A stretch of 64,000 nt of DNA, taken from Antitrichia curtipendula (Eukaryota > Streptophyta > Bryopsida > Hypnales > Leucodontaceae). Each line of letters begins with the position of its first letter. The first letter of the stretch is position 1. Below the pieces are notes generated by a model. It worked only from the letters and a program-made list of their open reading frames with translations, did not search any database and was not told where the DNA came from. The stretch is taken from NCBI GenBank assembly GCA_951230915.1, contig OX579636.1, positions 27,401,567-27,465,566 on the forward strand, given 5' to 3'. Shown in pieces: positions 24,868-39,200 of the stretch. The translations under genes and the position numbers were made by a program.

Positions 24868-27800
24868 TTAGAGCCACGCACCCCATCCTGGAAACATATG
24901 ACTCAAGCGCTCCGGATCCTGAGCATCTTGAACAAGCTGTTGTATCTGGAATTGAAGGTAGTGCATAGATCAGTTAGTGGAACAGAATGAACGTGAATCG
25001 CATTAGATCAGGAGTAAGGTAGAACAACCCAATGCCATCGATCACCCAAATTCCAACATCTACTGGACCTTCCCATTTGCATTAGTCACCAACCCATTAC
25101 CACAATTTTAGCAAGTTGAACTCTTTAGCATCATGAGAATGCACTCAGGGAGGGACATGTCAACATGTGGATTAGCAAGGGTCTACCACCAATTTTGTCC
25201 CAACAAACTTTGAATAATCACAGAAAATTCATTTCTTGTCAGAATGTCTTCATTCTACTTGCAAATGGCTTCTCTCAAACTTCTCAATCTCTACAAAATA
25301 CGTGAGTTTTCGCAAATAGCTTCCCAAGGTAACTAGCCATAGCAATCTGCTAGGTAATAGGCATGTTTACCTTATAGAGGCCTGAGCGCTGGAGGGAATC
25401 ACGCAAACTAGGAGAAGAGCAGAATGACATATAATTCCTTTCCAATTTGGAGAGCTGATGGTAGAAATAGGAATGATGTGAGTCAGAGCTCCGTACCTGT
25501 CCTTGAAGGCTTCTCATTTCACCTCCTTCATACCCATCCAATTTTTGCTTGACTCGTAACAAAGCTCGTGCAGCATCTTTGTTACCCTCGCCTTGCATCT
25601 CAGGTTGATTTAGTTCCTCGGAACTACCTTCATCAGCAGATGCCTCCTGCAATGAATAAGGAAAAAACATCGTCCACGATGAGAACAATTAAGAGCGATA
25701 TTACATGCTTACCAATAAAATGCACCTAGAACACGGAGGCATTCGGTAACGGTGAGCACCTGCTGCCGTTGCAAGGCTTTCAAAGGTGACAATGCCCACT
25801 TGTATAATGGATCGTAAATGAAAACCTGCGCACCCAGACAACGAAAACCATAAGACGAAGAAAATCTCCCATTCAAGTCTAGTATTTGCTGCAGGATTTC
25901 ATAACCTTCTCGCAATTCTTCATGACATGTATCAAGCAGGCTTCAGGGAAATAATGTTCAAATAGTAGCATCAAACTCTTGCTTTATGGTAGTAACCATG
26001 GGAGTTGCCTGGAGTTAAGTGCCTTAGCAAACCAGCTATAAGATCCGAATTTAGTCCACACCCCGATTGGAGTCATGAGGAGAATCATATCATTGAAATG
26101 CACCGTAAATTTTTGCAAATTGTCAAAGGTCATGTCATACATGTCCACACCAAGCTAACATGATATTTGTTTTACAACTAAAATTCTCCTAATATCATAT
26201 CTACAAAATCATATCACTAAAATGTTATATTGATTTAGACACAAATGTCATTTCTTAGCACATCCCTATCAATCTATTGAAAAACATTGAAACTATTGAG
26301 ACTAAAATGACTATCACCAAGACATGGATGCACAAGTGCAGGATCACTCTTCATCTCTAGTACAAAGTCCATAGCTACCTAGTTACAATTTGCGAGGTTT
26401 GAAATAGAAAGGTCCCAACACCTACAACGGCCTCAACTACCCTTGGGCCATAAGTTTTGCATCTACATGGTATCACATGGATTGAAAGCATCTTGGACTG
26501 AGATAGAACCTAGACGTAAGAGATTTGAATAAGTCCCATGTTGGGATGCTACATGCATTGTAAACGGGTGGTTTTAAAACCCATGGATGAAAGTCCCTAC
26601 AAAACTGGACTCCTTACCTTTGCTCATGCTCATAGAGTGCACAAAAATACGATGCATTCACTGCATGCAAGATATAGGCAAAGCTCACCTCGATAATGGT
26701 CAACAATGCATCTTTGTTGGTGCGCATGACAGAGAGAGTAGCTTCGCAGCATCTTCTGAAGATACCCTCCACACCGGACACTCCCATGCCATCGATAATG
26801 TCACGAGTGAGACGGAATGGTACCTAACATGGAACACCACCACCAAAACATAGTTGGTGCTTGAATGCAACTTTTCTCCTACTTTGATCATACGCTTGCA
26901 AAGTAACGAGAATGTTCATTTATTAAGGGACACTTGTGACTGCACAGGCCGAAGAAACAAGCTCTAGACAAAGACCCATGTAAGTCTCACCTCTTCATGC
27001 GCGTTCTCGTAAAACTTAGATTGGTGTAAACTAAGTTCAAATTGAACAAATCCAGGACATAAAATATTAGTGTCTTTTCCACCAATCAAGGTGTTGGATT
27101 TCTTGTTATCTCAAACTTGTGGCTTCGACCTGTGAAATCTACACTGCCTCTAATTGCATTTCTTGTTATCTCAAGCTTGTAGCTTCAACATGAGCAATCG
27201 ACAGTGCCCCTGGGATTTTCCTTAGTCAGTTTTGTAGGTGAAATATGCACGCACCCGCTCAGGAGTCATCAGCATGAGGCCTTGCTCAAAAGCAACACCG
27301 AGATCTATATGCACCACTTCAGCAGTGACCTGGTCCAATAAGACATTCATTGAATGTCGATCTCCAAGGCCCACAACATATCCGACCTGGAAAAGCACAG
27401 TATCAAAAACGAAGTGACTAACTGCCAGTGGGAAATTCAAAGCAATTGCTGACCAGAACGATGCGTCTGCTTGAAAAGTAAGGCTAGAGGACACACACCA
27501 TTGAGCTCGTAGCCACACTGCGAGTATAAGCAAGACGTTTTTCGAACCAGTCTGCAGGACGTGTAAATCGTTCCAGGAAAAAGTTGTGCATGACAGGCCT
27601 GTAAACCAGTACCAGCAATAAGGGACTGGTTTTGAAAAGTGCAAGTTATAAAACAGAAAAACGAACCACTGGTTGGACATTATCTGGTGCCCTGTATTAC
27701 ACTTGATAGCACGAGAGACCCTTCCACTACACAACTGCTTCACAACCCTAAGAATTAATCTCTTAAAGGGTCTTGGATTCATGGTTTGAAAATGATCAGT

Positions 27801-30210
27801 TCAATTCATCATATTGTCAAGACTTAAGTTCAGATGAGGCCATAGTTTATATCACCAAAACCAATGAAGTAAATTGCATGCATATGTCAAGAAACGAATA
27901 GAATGGAGAAATATACGTCCCCATATGACCTACTCTATTTGAACTGCTAGAAAACATGAGGACTCTTGGTCCTTTACGGATTAATCATCCTTAGGGTACC
28001 AGACTTGTGACAACCAGCCTATGGCACCAGGAGAGAACTCACCGGAAGTTTTTGCAAACGGTCTCAAATGCATTTCGCTTGTCTTTTTCCTACAAATGAC
28101 AGTCGAACTCCAGATATAAAATATGCTTAGCGGAGGTGATTGCTTCGCATGGTCCTAAATATACAGCGTCTTTCATTCCAAGCGAATAATCTAAATGATT
28201 ACCATGCCTCGTATCTTTGCCTAGAACTTGCAAATTGAGCAATACATAGGATCTCTTCTAGAATGGTTACTTACAACCGACATGTGTTCCCGGCATTTCA
28301 TGAATGTCCAATCACTGCCTCCATACCTAGCATGGGCACCTCCAGACCGGGTGCTGCACAGAGGTAGGCATATATTCTGTCAAGAACGGACACAACCAGA
28401 AAGACTTCAAAGATAATCCACATGCAGGCCCTTCAATTTTGGCAAGAGACAGACCTGCCAAGAAGATATTCTCCCAAAGGAATGGTTCCATCAACCCACT
28501 CGAGCACGCCAGCACTTGGTGTGAATGGAACGACCTGCAGTTCAACAATTCGCATGCGTATACGTTGAATATTCGTTACGTATCAAGCACTGCAGTTCCA
28601 GATAAACAATGTACTGAGATTGACACAGGGATAGAGTGAATGGGTCTTCTCTACCTTATATGTACGAATGCACAATTGGCGTTTGCATGTGTCAGGGTGA
28701 TCTTGCAGTAGAGTATTGACAAGTCCAAAAAGCTGCTCCATTACCTATGACAGTGCATCACCATGTTCATCCACCACTTGCTGCAAAAATAATTATACCA
28801 GCTCAGCAAACCCGACAGCGAAGAAGAACAGAACTTGAAATCTTACCGCGTCCTGTCGCAGATCATCATTACCAGACTTGGCCAGTTGCTTGTACCGGCG
28901 ACCATCAGAACCCTTGCATTCTAGAACCTTTGGGGCATTTATTCCATTCATAACCCTGCCCCCAAAGTGAGGACTTGTAGTCAGAAAACGTGAGGGAAAA
29001 TGGGCCAGTCCAAAAGCCTAATATTGCTGGAAATCTCCCTGCATAGACAAGATATACTCCAGAAAGACCAGCGATTCATGGTTTGGAAATGACCAATTCG
29101 ATTGAACATAGTGGAAAAAATATAAATCTGATGCGTCCAAATTTGAAATCACCAGAATTGGCAAAGAATCCCCGGAAGAATCAGTGAGCAAGTAAAATTG
29201 AAAAAAAAGCTAACCATCCCCCCTCCTCCAATATATGACATACTTAAAACTGCATTAAGAAAAAAGTAAGCCCAATTTTGGCTTCTTGGTCTTTTACGGG
29301 TTAAAGCATGGTGATTTAAGACGGCAGAATCGCAGAAATGGGACATACTGCAACGTGTCCGATAAGCCTTTGTAGTACGGGAAAGATCCTCTTTCATACT
29401 GACAGGCAGGATCCACTGGGATATGTGCTGTGATAACTGGCACCTGGGAATATAAAAAGTGATCACGCAGTCCTTAGAAGAAGTCCTTAGAAGAAGCATG
29501 AAATGATAAAACAAGGGTGCTGAAAAAATGAGTTCACTGCCTTCGAAACACATTTTGCTAAAGTTATATATTCGAAAAATAGGTTACTGAAACTACATAG
29601 ACCGCTTGTGGAATCAAGTACCCACCAGTTCAAGCTGTCGAATGCTGCGGATTTCCCTTGGCAAGGGAATCTTTTTGTTAGTATCCTGTAGTCATACACC
29701 ATTTATAATTGAGTATATTTCAGATGAGAATAGAATCGAGACCAATCCATCATCATTGCAAATTACCTTAAAGTCGAAGTCAACCAAAGTAATGCTGGAG
29801 TCATATGAGTCTTATGCAAACCAGAGAAACCCTTAACTCAAACTAAAAAAAGTAAAGAAGATAGCAGTGCACAGCCCTAACGTTCAGCGTAGGAAAGACT
29901 TCCACCTCCTTTTTGGTCTCAAGCTCAGCAAGCTTGATGTAAATCTCTACCATTCGCTTCATCTACACGCAAAGAAGAACCCACAAAGGTTATCTCGACT
30001 CAAACACTCCTATTTGATAAGTCCTAAACCAAGAACAGATGTCCAATGAACTCTGAGTGAGCAAAAAACCTGTATCAACAGATCCTTGTGATATGCCGTC
30101 AATTTCTTCAATAGTTGCACGGCTGTGTGTTTCTTGTCCATATCGACAACAAACGCAATCTTCCCACGTTGATTCTCCTTCACACGGTCACCATTCGCTA
30201 AAGCAAAAAC
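24868..30210 (-). CDS. ATM: ATM kinase and FATC exons
   Basis: Fifteen exons join in frame: 30070-30210, 29906-29962, 29626-29685, 29349-29443, 28847-28955, 28655-28744, 28455-28534, 28275-28353, 28043-28089, 27499-27598, 27255-27386, 26689-26823, 25760-25825, 25497-25646 and 24868-24945. The ATP-lobe segment has [16 protein letters not shown] and [18 protein letters not shown]. The catalytic loop is GLGDRHSMN (Asp and Asn present) and the metal-binding segment is HIDLGVAF. Then come [12 protein letters not shown], the basic KALQRQ and [16 protein letters not shown] segments, and the 25-residue FATC exon ending MFPGWGAWL. All residues expected for catalysis are present, so this copy should encode an active kinase. 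The intron at 26824-27254 contains a local tandem duplication. Confidence 0.95.
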
Positions 30211-33200
30211 CTGTCCCCGAGTTGTTCACAGTTGATTTTACATCTTTAAAACTTGGGAAGCCAATGTAATCTAGGACACCAGCTCAGTCAATCATACCAC
30301 GCACATCTCCAAGACATGAAAATGTCGTCGGGAATTCATACTATGCAGGCTACGTAGCATGACGGAGATGGTCTCAGTCAGATACCTGGTACATGGTATG
30401 GTACGGATGGTCGATTGCCATTCTTTCTACAAGAGCACATAATGCATACTGCCAAAAGTGCACACAAGGTGAGTCCCTGAAGCTAAATGCCCACCACTCT
30501 ACTCATCTGTAATACACAAAAACAGGTGTTTCCGGGGATGTAGCAATCATGTTTGCAACCATTAGCCACCAAATAAAACTCCTCTAGAAGACTACCGAGA
30601 TCTTCATCATAGAAGATACAACGAGCTCACATCCACAGCCCCACCTGGAAACTATGAGACCCTGTGGTTTGCTCCTTCGAACTCCCCATTCGAGAGGCTA
30701 TTTGATAAACCAAGGGTACAAACTTGTACGACTGGACCTGCAATTCAATATACGTATGATAAGAGACAGAGTCAAAGATATTCTATCTGATTGGGTTAAA
30801 AAATTTGCAGACAACACCGGGTGGAATTTTTTCTCTTATAAGCCTTCCAGCAATTAGAAAGCTCCACTTAAGCAGAAGCCTCAATGTCGTTGGTATCAAA
30901 TATGACAAACTAAACTGACAACTTGGGCGTTCAAGTGTACCTTCTTTACTGTCTCCAGCATTGCATCAACCACCCGCGGATTTGTGGACAGATTAAACCA
31001 CAGAGACAACAATCTGAATACCTGAGGTCACAAAGAGGCAAACGTACAGTTTCAATGACTATCTACTTTCAGAAAATTTCAGAAAAAATAGGTTGTTTCA
31101 GGAACTCTTAGGCATCCCAAAAGAATATTTTCCCCTTCATAACCAAGCACACACACCTTCTTGAGTTCGTCAAAGTAATCAGGAGGATCAGAGTCCACAC
31201 ATATAGGCCTCCCCATGATACATAAGGAGGCTTGTGTGATCGCCTTGACCATAGTTAGACCTACCCAAGAATCGTGGGAAGATATTCTTCACAATGTTGT
31301 CTAAAAGTTTTTGAAACACTCAAATTTTACTGAACTTTGCTAATTATTTTCTCTTCTAATAAAATGGAGTGATCGTGGAAAGCCCTCATCTAAAATAGGA
31401 CCCAGAGTTTCACAAAAAAAGTGACCAACCGGCGGGTTTTTTGACAGTCATAGCACAGAAGGAACGCTTCATCTATCAGGATAGTTTCAGCTTCGTCAGG
31501 GAGGGAGCATAAAGAAATACCAAGCACAGGAAAAAATCCATTACGTACCACTCGCAGATCATACTTGTTGCCTGTGAGTAGACAGTTTCGATAGTTGTCC
31601 AGTGCTAATCCTAGGAATTGATCTTTATCACCCTAAGAGACCACAACGTCATCAATACGGTGAAAAACTTCGAATCACAAGGTCACTACTCAATTATCAC
31701 TCGTGAACTTTCCACACCAAAGTAGTAACGGTGTCAAAATTGGACGCTGAGCATGAGATAACCTGCATGCACTGGGCTTCCTCATCGTCTAGAGCAAGCT
31801 GTTTATGCAGCTCAAAGATCTTCATGGAGTAGTCCCTTGCATCACCCTGTCACCAAATTTGCGCCACGACATAAGATACAAGTCGAAAGGACTTAACGCC
31901 CTCTTACAGGATCGGAGCTTCTACTAGTACATAATTTGTATCAAATCTCAACTCCGGATCAGAACTAGTGCCCATGGGTCAATTCCAAGGTCAACGATGA
32001 CATAGATCACAAAGATTCACTTACCTTTTATTCATTCTAAGGTGTATTCACTTACCTTTTGACTGTTGATACGTTTCTTCAAGGTTTCAAGCTCCCGAGA
32101 CTGCAAATCACACGAAACATCGAGGTGAGATACTAGCAGTCTACATGACTTGAACACAGGAGTACACTGTGGAACGAGAAATTTTGACTGCTGACGAAAC
32201 AGAAACCCATTGGTCCCCCTGGATGGGAACTGCTGCACATGAGCAGTCTACCTTGTGCTGCCGCAACCGCAATGCTGCTTGCCACTCGCTTGAATTGAGG
32301 CGATCTTCATAACTTCTGTAAAGACTGTCAGTGTAGTGAGCCAGCCTGTAGTAGGTACGGCACAGTCGTTGCGCCCACCTCACATAACTGCCCGCACTTT
32401 GATCAAGACCCTTAACGGCTTTTTCCACCACTTCGACCGACTTTCCCAAGTAGAGTTCCAATATTGTCCGGAAGCTGTACGTTGCAAACAAAAGCAAACA
32501 GTCAGGTTTTGTTCAGAAATCAGAACACACATGAAGACATCTCCTCAAGCATGCTACACCTCCAATTCCGGACTTGCTAATTCGATCATTGCACACCTGT
32601 CCGATCGCGTTTCTGCAAGCCATTTTCCAGTGAGACAATGAAGGGCTGCAGATTCTCCAGCTTCAACGTCAGAGTATTGCAAGATGTATTTCATCAGGTT
32701 TACTGCCATTTCTTGTTGACCCTGGGCCCACAGGATTTTCGCCTCTTCAACCTGTTACCACCCATAACCTACGATATATTACAGGAAGAGTAGAAGACGA
32801 CTTGGCTCAACACAGTTCCAAGACGCTGAATGGATCACTTCACGCTATATTTCAGAATTTGGGTAGGAATCAGTTGAAATGGCTTGTGCATCAAAACAGC
32901 TGCAAGACCTTACCCTGGCAGCTGACAGAAGTTTTCCCAAAAAAGGTCCAGGTACATCTGGACTAGATTGTCCACTGGTGCCGCTCAAAATCAACTTCAA
33001 CTCGTGAATTGAATCAGCAGCTTGATTCCGTCTACCAGCCTGCCACGTAGACAAAGAACGTCAGCTTCAGGCGAGGCGTTGTATACCACTTGTGGAGGTG
33101 GTACACTAATGAAGGGCCAGAATAATTTGCTAAATTGTATATCACCCAAATCAGTTACAAACATTGCAAGTGTTGGTCAATGAAAAAGAACATTGGGAAA

Positions 33201-36200
33201 AAAAATAAAACCCATATGACCCACTCAAATATGCTACAAAAACATGAGGCCCAACTTGAACTTCTTGGTCGTTCAGGGAATTCAAGCACAGGCTGGGGTA
33301 CGCATCTTCGCATGATACAAAGCAAGATGAGTTGCACACCTTCCGGGCGAGAGTTGAGAACTCAAGTAGGTGACGAGGTAGGTAATCTTGACGATTGAGT
33401 ACATTAAACAATACTTTCCGAAAGGTGATATATGGCTCCAGCAAATCATAATGAGATTGCATCTGCCTTATGTTTTCTTGCCATAAGTCCTCAAATGCAA
33501 ACACCTGGAATGTGCTAACAAGTCAATGCCTCAAAATAAAAACAACTTTTCTCAGCTGTGATCCAACAAAACGATAAGAATAGAACGCAAAGGCTACGGT
33601 GGCATGTATTGAATAACTAGAAACATCGGGTCCAAGCTTAATCTTCATGAGCTGGAGGGCCTTAAAATGCCACTTGCAGGAGTTTCAATAAATCCATACC
33701 TTGATTATCCCACTTGATAAACACATTTGATCCAGAAAAAAGGTGAAGGATAAAAGTCATGTAGCCTTTACCTGTGTGTCAGACGGAATATGTGGACCAG
33801 CTACCACAGTGCGCTGGGACATCCTCCATCTCATCTCCCATGCTTGTGAAAGACACTCAAGCATCTGCGTTGAGAAATATCAGACATCACCATGACAATT
33901 CTCCAAAAAAATGAAAATTCTCTTGCATAGCTCGAAAAAAACCATGGCTTCTTCGTGGTCAACCCCAAAGTGCCCAGATGGCTAAGAGTGGCCTTGATCC
34001 ATTCCTATCGGAGTTGAAATAAATCATTTAGAAAGCTTCAAGAAAGTAAAAAAAATGCATCAAAAAGAGGTAACAATATTATTCTATATATATGAACAAT
34101 AGGTGAAATTTTTTTCAGTTACTATAATCAGCTATTAGCTTCCAGAGTGAACTTTCTGTTTAGTTTGGTCACTTAGCGGTTGAATTTAGTGCCTGGAAAC
34201 CTTGACTCACAAAACGACCAAAACTGTACCTGAAGTTTCATGATAGCAGGATTCACAGTTTGCGTGCTCTCCGTGCTACTGAGCGTCATGCCCGTAATGA
34301 TTCCCTGCAGTTACACTTCACACAGTGAGTGCTGAGATAAAGAATGAAACTAAGGATGTCCTGCGGAAACATTCTGAACCCAAAGAGGATCATGCATGAG
34401 TCTCCGGACATATCATTTTTCGAAGAATCACTCGGGCAAGACGAACTCTTCCTGTATCCCACGTGGATTTTCATACCTGTCTTGCATGCTGCAACCGAGG
34501 ATAAAAAATTTCAGCATCACCTTCCACCAGGGCTCTCAAACAACTGCCCAGAAGTCCCACAGAAGGACGCAAAACACGTGAGAATGTCGATGAGATGCTG
34601 AAATTGAAGTTTCCTGCATTTTTCATATCCATGCACAACAGCTCGAGCTTGCAAATTGCAAAATAGCAAAAACATGTTTCAAAATAGCAAAAAGTTTAAA
34701 ACCTAAATCTGTCACTGCTATGATCATATAGTATCAAAGGGATCATTGACGAGTTTGGTAGAATTTTACCTATGCAGGTGTGCATGAAAAGTGAGTCCTT
34801 TCTGGCCACCTGCTTGAACATTGAACGAGTCATCGACAAAGACACGACCGGAGGGGTTGTTGTCCCAATTACATGACCTCCAGGCCGCCTCATATTGCAG
34901 TTCTCGAAACTCGGGGTCACCTTCAAGGTCTCTCTGCTGCGCAAGGCTCTGATTGCAAAGGTCAACAACATATGTGCATCCCATCTGCCGTAAGGATCTC
35001 ATCAAGCCTTTGTGAGACTGCCAGTTTTGTTCGTCTGCAGAGTCCCCTACTGCGTCACCTGATCTTGGGTTCAGCAATGGTGACTTCCTACTACGTAACA
35101 GCAGGTCATATGTCTCCACAGCTTTATTCCAATTCCCTTCATGCTCATAAGTCAGCAACTGAGATCGCACCTAATTTTCAACACACCAGATTTCGTGGAT
35201 CAATTGCAAACCACCGTAACTGCACAGCATTTGAATATTATACTGGAATAAAGGACCCATGAAATATCACCCTAAGCAGCTTCAGAACACTCTAGGGCTG
35301 CTCATATTTGTTGGTGCAACTTGCAGGAGTCTTTCCAGTCAAGCAGTTTGTATACAATCAGACTTTCGGGTAACAAAAATAAACAACCTTATGTGAGCGA
35401 GCAACACCGTACACGCCATCAGGCTCATTGATCTTTGTATACACCAGCAACAGCAATTCTATGTGAGCAGGTAGCTGCGCCAGAACAACAAAACCCAACG
35501 AGTTGAAGAGATCAGAATTTCAAATGGCATTTATAGTCGATTCACCATTGATGGTGAGATCCCAAACTCGGCATATGCAGGAGGGGAGAGCCAGGTACCT
35601 AATAAGAAGTCATTCAACGTCACTACGACGTTGTAAGTAGAAATTTGAATAAAAACGCATGCGAAAACTCAAGGCATATTGAGTAAAAATGGAGAGTTCC
35701 AAGAACCTTCAAGCATGATAACAAATATGATTTTAAGTTTTACTACTACGTGGGTCACTCTTTTGCAAGAAAACGGATACAACAGAAAACATATCCCTAA
35801 GAGTTGAGATGAGCTTGTATATACCTTGTTGCTCATCGAAAAATCAGGCTCACCAAGTGTGAGACTTCCAAACTTCTCTTTGCACCAATGCTCGACGTAT
35901 AAAATTGTTGTAAAATATGCCGCACAACGCTACACGACATTAAGAGAAAAATGAGTCATACTGACAAGATTATTTACTTCTCCAGCTTTCAAACCTTCAC
36001 ACTCAAATGCCATTTTTTGTTTTAGAAGTGTAGATTAAACCAGATAATTTTGAGCTTGAACATCGCAGCACTTCTCAAAGGAATTTTCATATTCAAAAAG
36101 CTAAACAATTAGATTTTGAGTGTAGCTCACTTGGGCTGCTCCTGCTGTTGTGAGATATTCAATTTGCAACCAATACACCTGTGTTCAGACACAAGTTCAG

Positions 36201-39200
36201 AATCCACAGATGACTCAACTTACTTAACACTCAAACACTACAAACCGAAGAAAATGTCAGAAGACAATAAAGAAATCACAGAGAATGCTACTCATAGATC
36301 ATCATAGACTTTCACTTGAAAAAGTCAGTAGAGAACACCTCCGTCCAACATGTTGCAGAACTTCATCCTAAGAAATATGGAAAGCCAACTCTTAAAGAAT
36401 AGTTCTGCGAGATAAATCACCTTCTGCCACCTCGATGTTGATGCATTGTTTTGAGCACCCTCGTGCTCGGAGGTTCCTACACCAGATTTCCTTTTTCGTG
36501 CAGAGCCATATCGGCCGTCTCCAGGATTTCCAGCTCCTTGGTCTCCCTAAAACTCAAATTGAAGGAGGTAATGTATCAAAGGTGCAATAAACCCGCCGTA
36601 TACACTTACAGCTACTATTTCAATGTGAAGCTGGCAGTAACACAATACAATACATTGAAGTCCCAAAATGTTAGTTTATAAGTCGGATAGTCGTTCGACA
36701 ATCGATGTCCATAATTACAGACCTTCGAATTGTCTTTGCCCCTCAAAGATGCGCCTTTCATGGTTTTAGCAACATTGCTACACCTAAGGGTGTTTAGGGC
36801 ACCCAGAAATAGCTGGATTGATCGCATATCCTGGTTTTGCTCACCCAATATGTGCTCCTCAACCTAAATGGAAACGAATCATGTAACAAATTAAACACTT
36901 ACATCCGATTTCACAAAGTACAGTAGACACGGTTTAGCTCAGAAACCACTTCAGAGCCCTGGGCTAAGATACTCCTTTTTATTTCAACATAAAGATTACA
37001 ACAGCAAGTCAAACATAATAACTAGGTGGTAAAAGGGCATCACAGCAGAGAGAATTGAATTACTGTTACTCCTATCCTGGAAGTCACGTAGAAAGCAAAA
37101 TCTCGACTCACCTGCTTCGAAATAGTAGTGCAGAGTTCGCTATCTGGTTCATTTCGTGCAGCAAGGACTCCAAGAAGATAAGAGAAGACAAGCTCGGCGA
37201 GGGCAGCTTTTTTCAATACTAGCCCTTGACAAATTCTGATTTACCCACCCCTAAGACATCCTTAAATATGGCAGAGAAAAGACACACGGGAACCATATAC
37301 CACACGAAGCATGTACAAGCATTAAACACACAGAAAAACAAAATCCCTGGCAAAAGAATCAGCATGGCCTAAAGGCATCAGGGCACGCTTTATTTCATGA
37401 AATTATATTCTAGGTAAATAATTTAACATCATTGACTAGGATACGGCCTTCACTTTGATAAAGCACTGATAAATATTTACAGATGCAGATTCTGCTGTTA
37501 CCTTAATATCCGGTCGTCCGTATACTCTATTAAAGAGTGCACAAGCTCACAAATCCAGAGATTGTAGGCTTTACCGACTGTTGTCCAAAGCTGTGGCTCC
37601 TTAGCTGAAATTGCTACACCTGCAGTAATTCCATCACAAAACATGATGCCATGCTGAAAAAGTATGAAACAGTCAGAATCACAACTATTATTCATGATAG
37701 AATTCAAGTTTGCAATCCACTCTACACTTCAGTGTATGGAACATAGAACACTGTTGTTTGAGAAGTGAGCATTGCTTACTTGCTGACTGTTGCCGTGACG
37801 TAATTAGCATGTCCTCTACAAGCTTTGGATTTATTCCCTTCGAATGCACCTGTGGGTCACAATATGAAGATCAGTAATTTATGTGTTTCAAGAGTAGTGT
37901 CACGAACGGGCACGTGAGCTTCTCACTGCTCGTACTAAGTTACGTTATGCGAGTACCTCCAAGTAAGCGCTCTCTTTGAATGTTAATGCCTTTAACACGC
38001 GCTGTCCTTGGTCAGTTGACAGTAACGCCTGCATGAGAACGCAACGCTTATAATCAGCAGATGCACCACACTGTGAACTTATGTCGTCAAAAAAAGAAGT
38101 CAACATCCCTTGCCAAAATATATGTTCATTGACTAGAAAATTCAGATTAGATCAGAGGTCTGATAACGAGGTGCCGGCCTGATGAGTTCATTTTCCTGAT
38201 AAAGGTATTTTGTGAGAGTTGCTACTAAAATAATTTCTCTTAAAATTAAAGATTTAGAGGATGAAGACAACGGAAGAGAACTGGAAACTTGGGTTCTTTA
38301 TCTGCCCAACAAAGAAAACCAAAATTGAAAATATGTAGAAAATAGAAAAGGACATTAGAATCGCCAAAACCAAAGAGACGATACCTTCAAAGTCCTAGAT
38401 GTTAGCTCTATGATTTGAACATTGTTGTCAACTAGGTAACCTCGCATTTGGAGCATGATCTGCTTCACAAGATTGTCTGGGGCGCCCAGTTCTGCGTGCG
38501 AGGTTACCTCCGTGATATTTGAAGCCTGAGAGGAATCCTCTCCAGATTCTTCTGGCAAGTGAAACACTACAGCGTGTGGGTCACCCATGCCAACCTGTCA
38601 AAATATAAATAATAGTCGTAATGGAATTAAGTTCAATCAGCACTTTTGAGAAAGAGCAAATCCAGTCAGAGCACCTCAAAAAAGTCGACTTACAGTGGGC
38701 ATTCAGATATCCCAGACACGACATCATATACTAAGACAGGATATACGTACAGCAGCCAAAGAGATTCCAGCTAGATCACGCATATCGGTAAAATTTTCTT
38801 CGTCACAAAGTCGCACTAATCTCCACGCCGCTGACACCACCTCTGAACTACATCGCCACCTGCTCCCATCTTTACTGATGAATGGATTCACATATAGCTC
38901 TCCCTTTCGATACTTAAGCTCATTTGCAAGACTTTGTAAGCTGCACATGATATCCCATCAACATCAAAAGTGATTACAAAAGCAATTGAGTGAGTTTTGA
39001 GCACAGGTGTCAATTCTGTCTAATCGCAACACTCAAATACGTGTGCAATCATGAAGGTTTAAGAGATGCATGAGCTGTTCAGTGTAGTGCAAAAAATCAT
39101 CACTTGCGGAGTGCACAACAATCAATGTTGTACTAAGATATCAGCAGAGCCTTTTTAGTTTTTTGGATTTCAGATTTGAAGGACTTCAACATCCTGCGGC

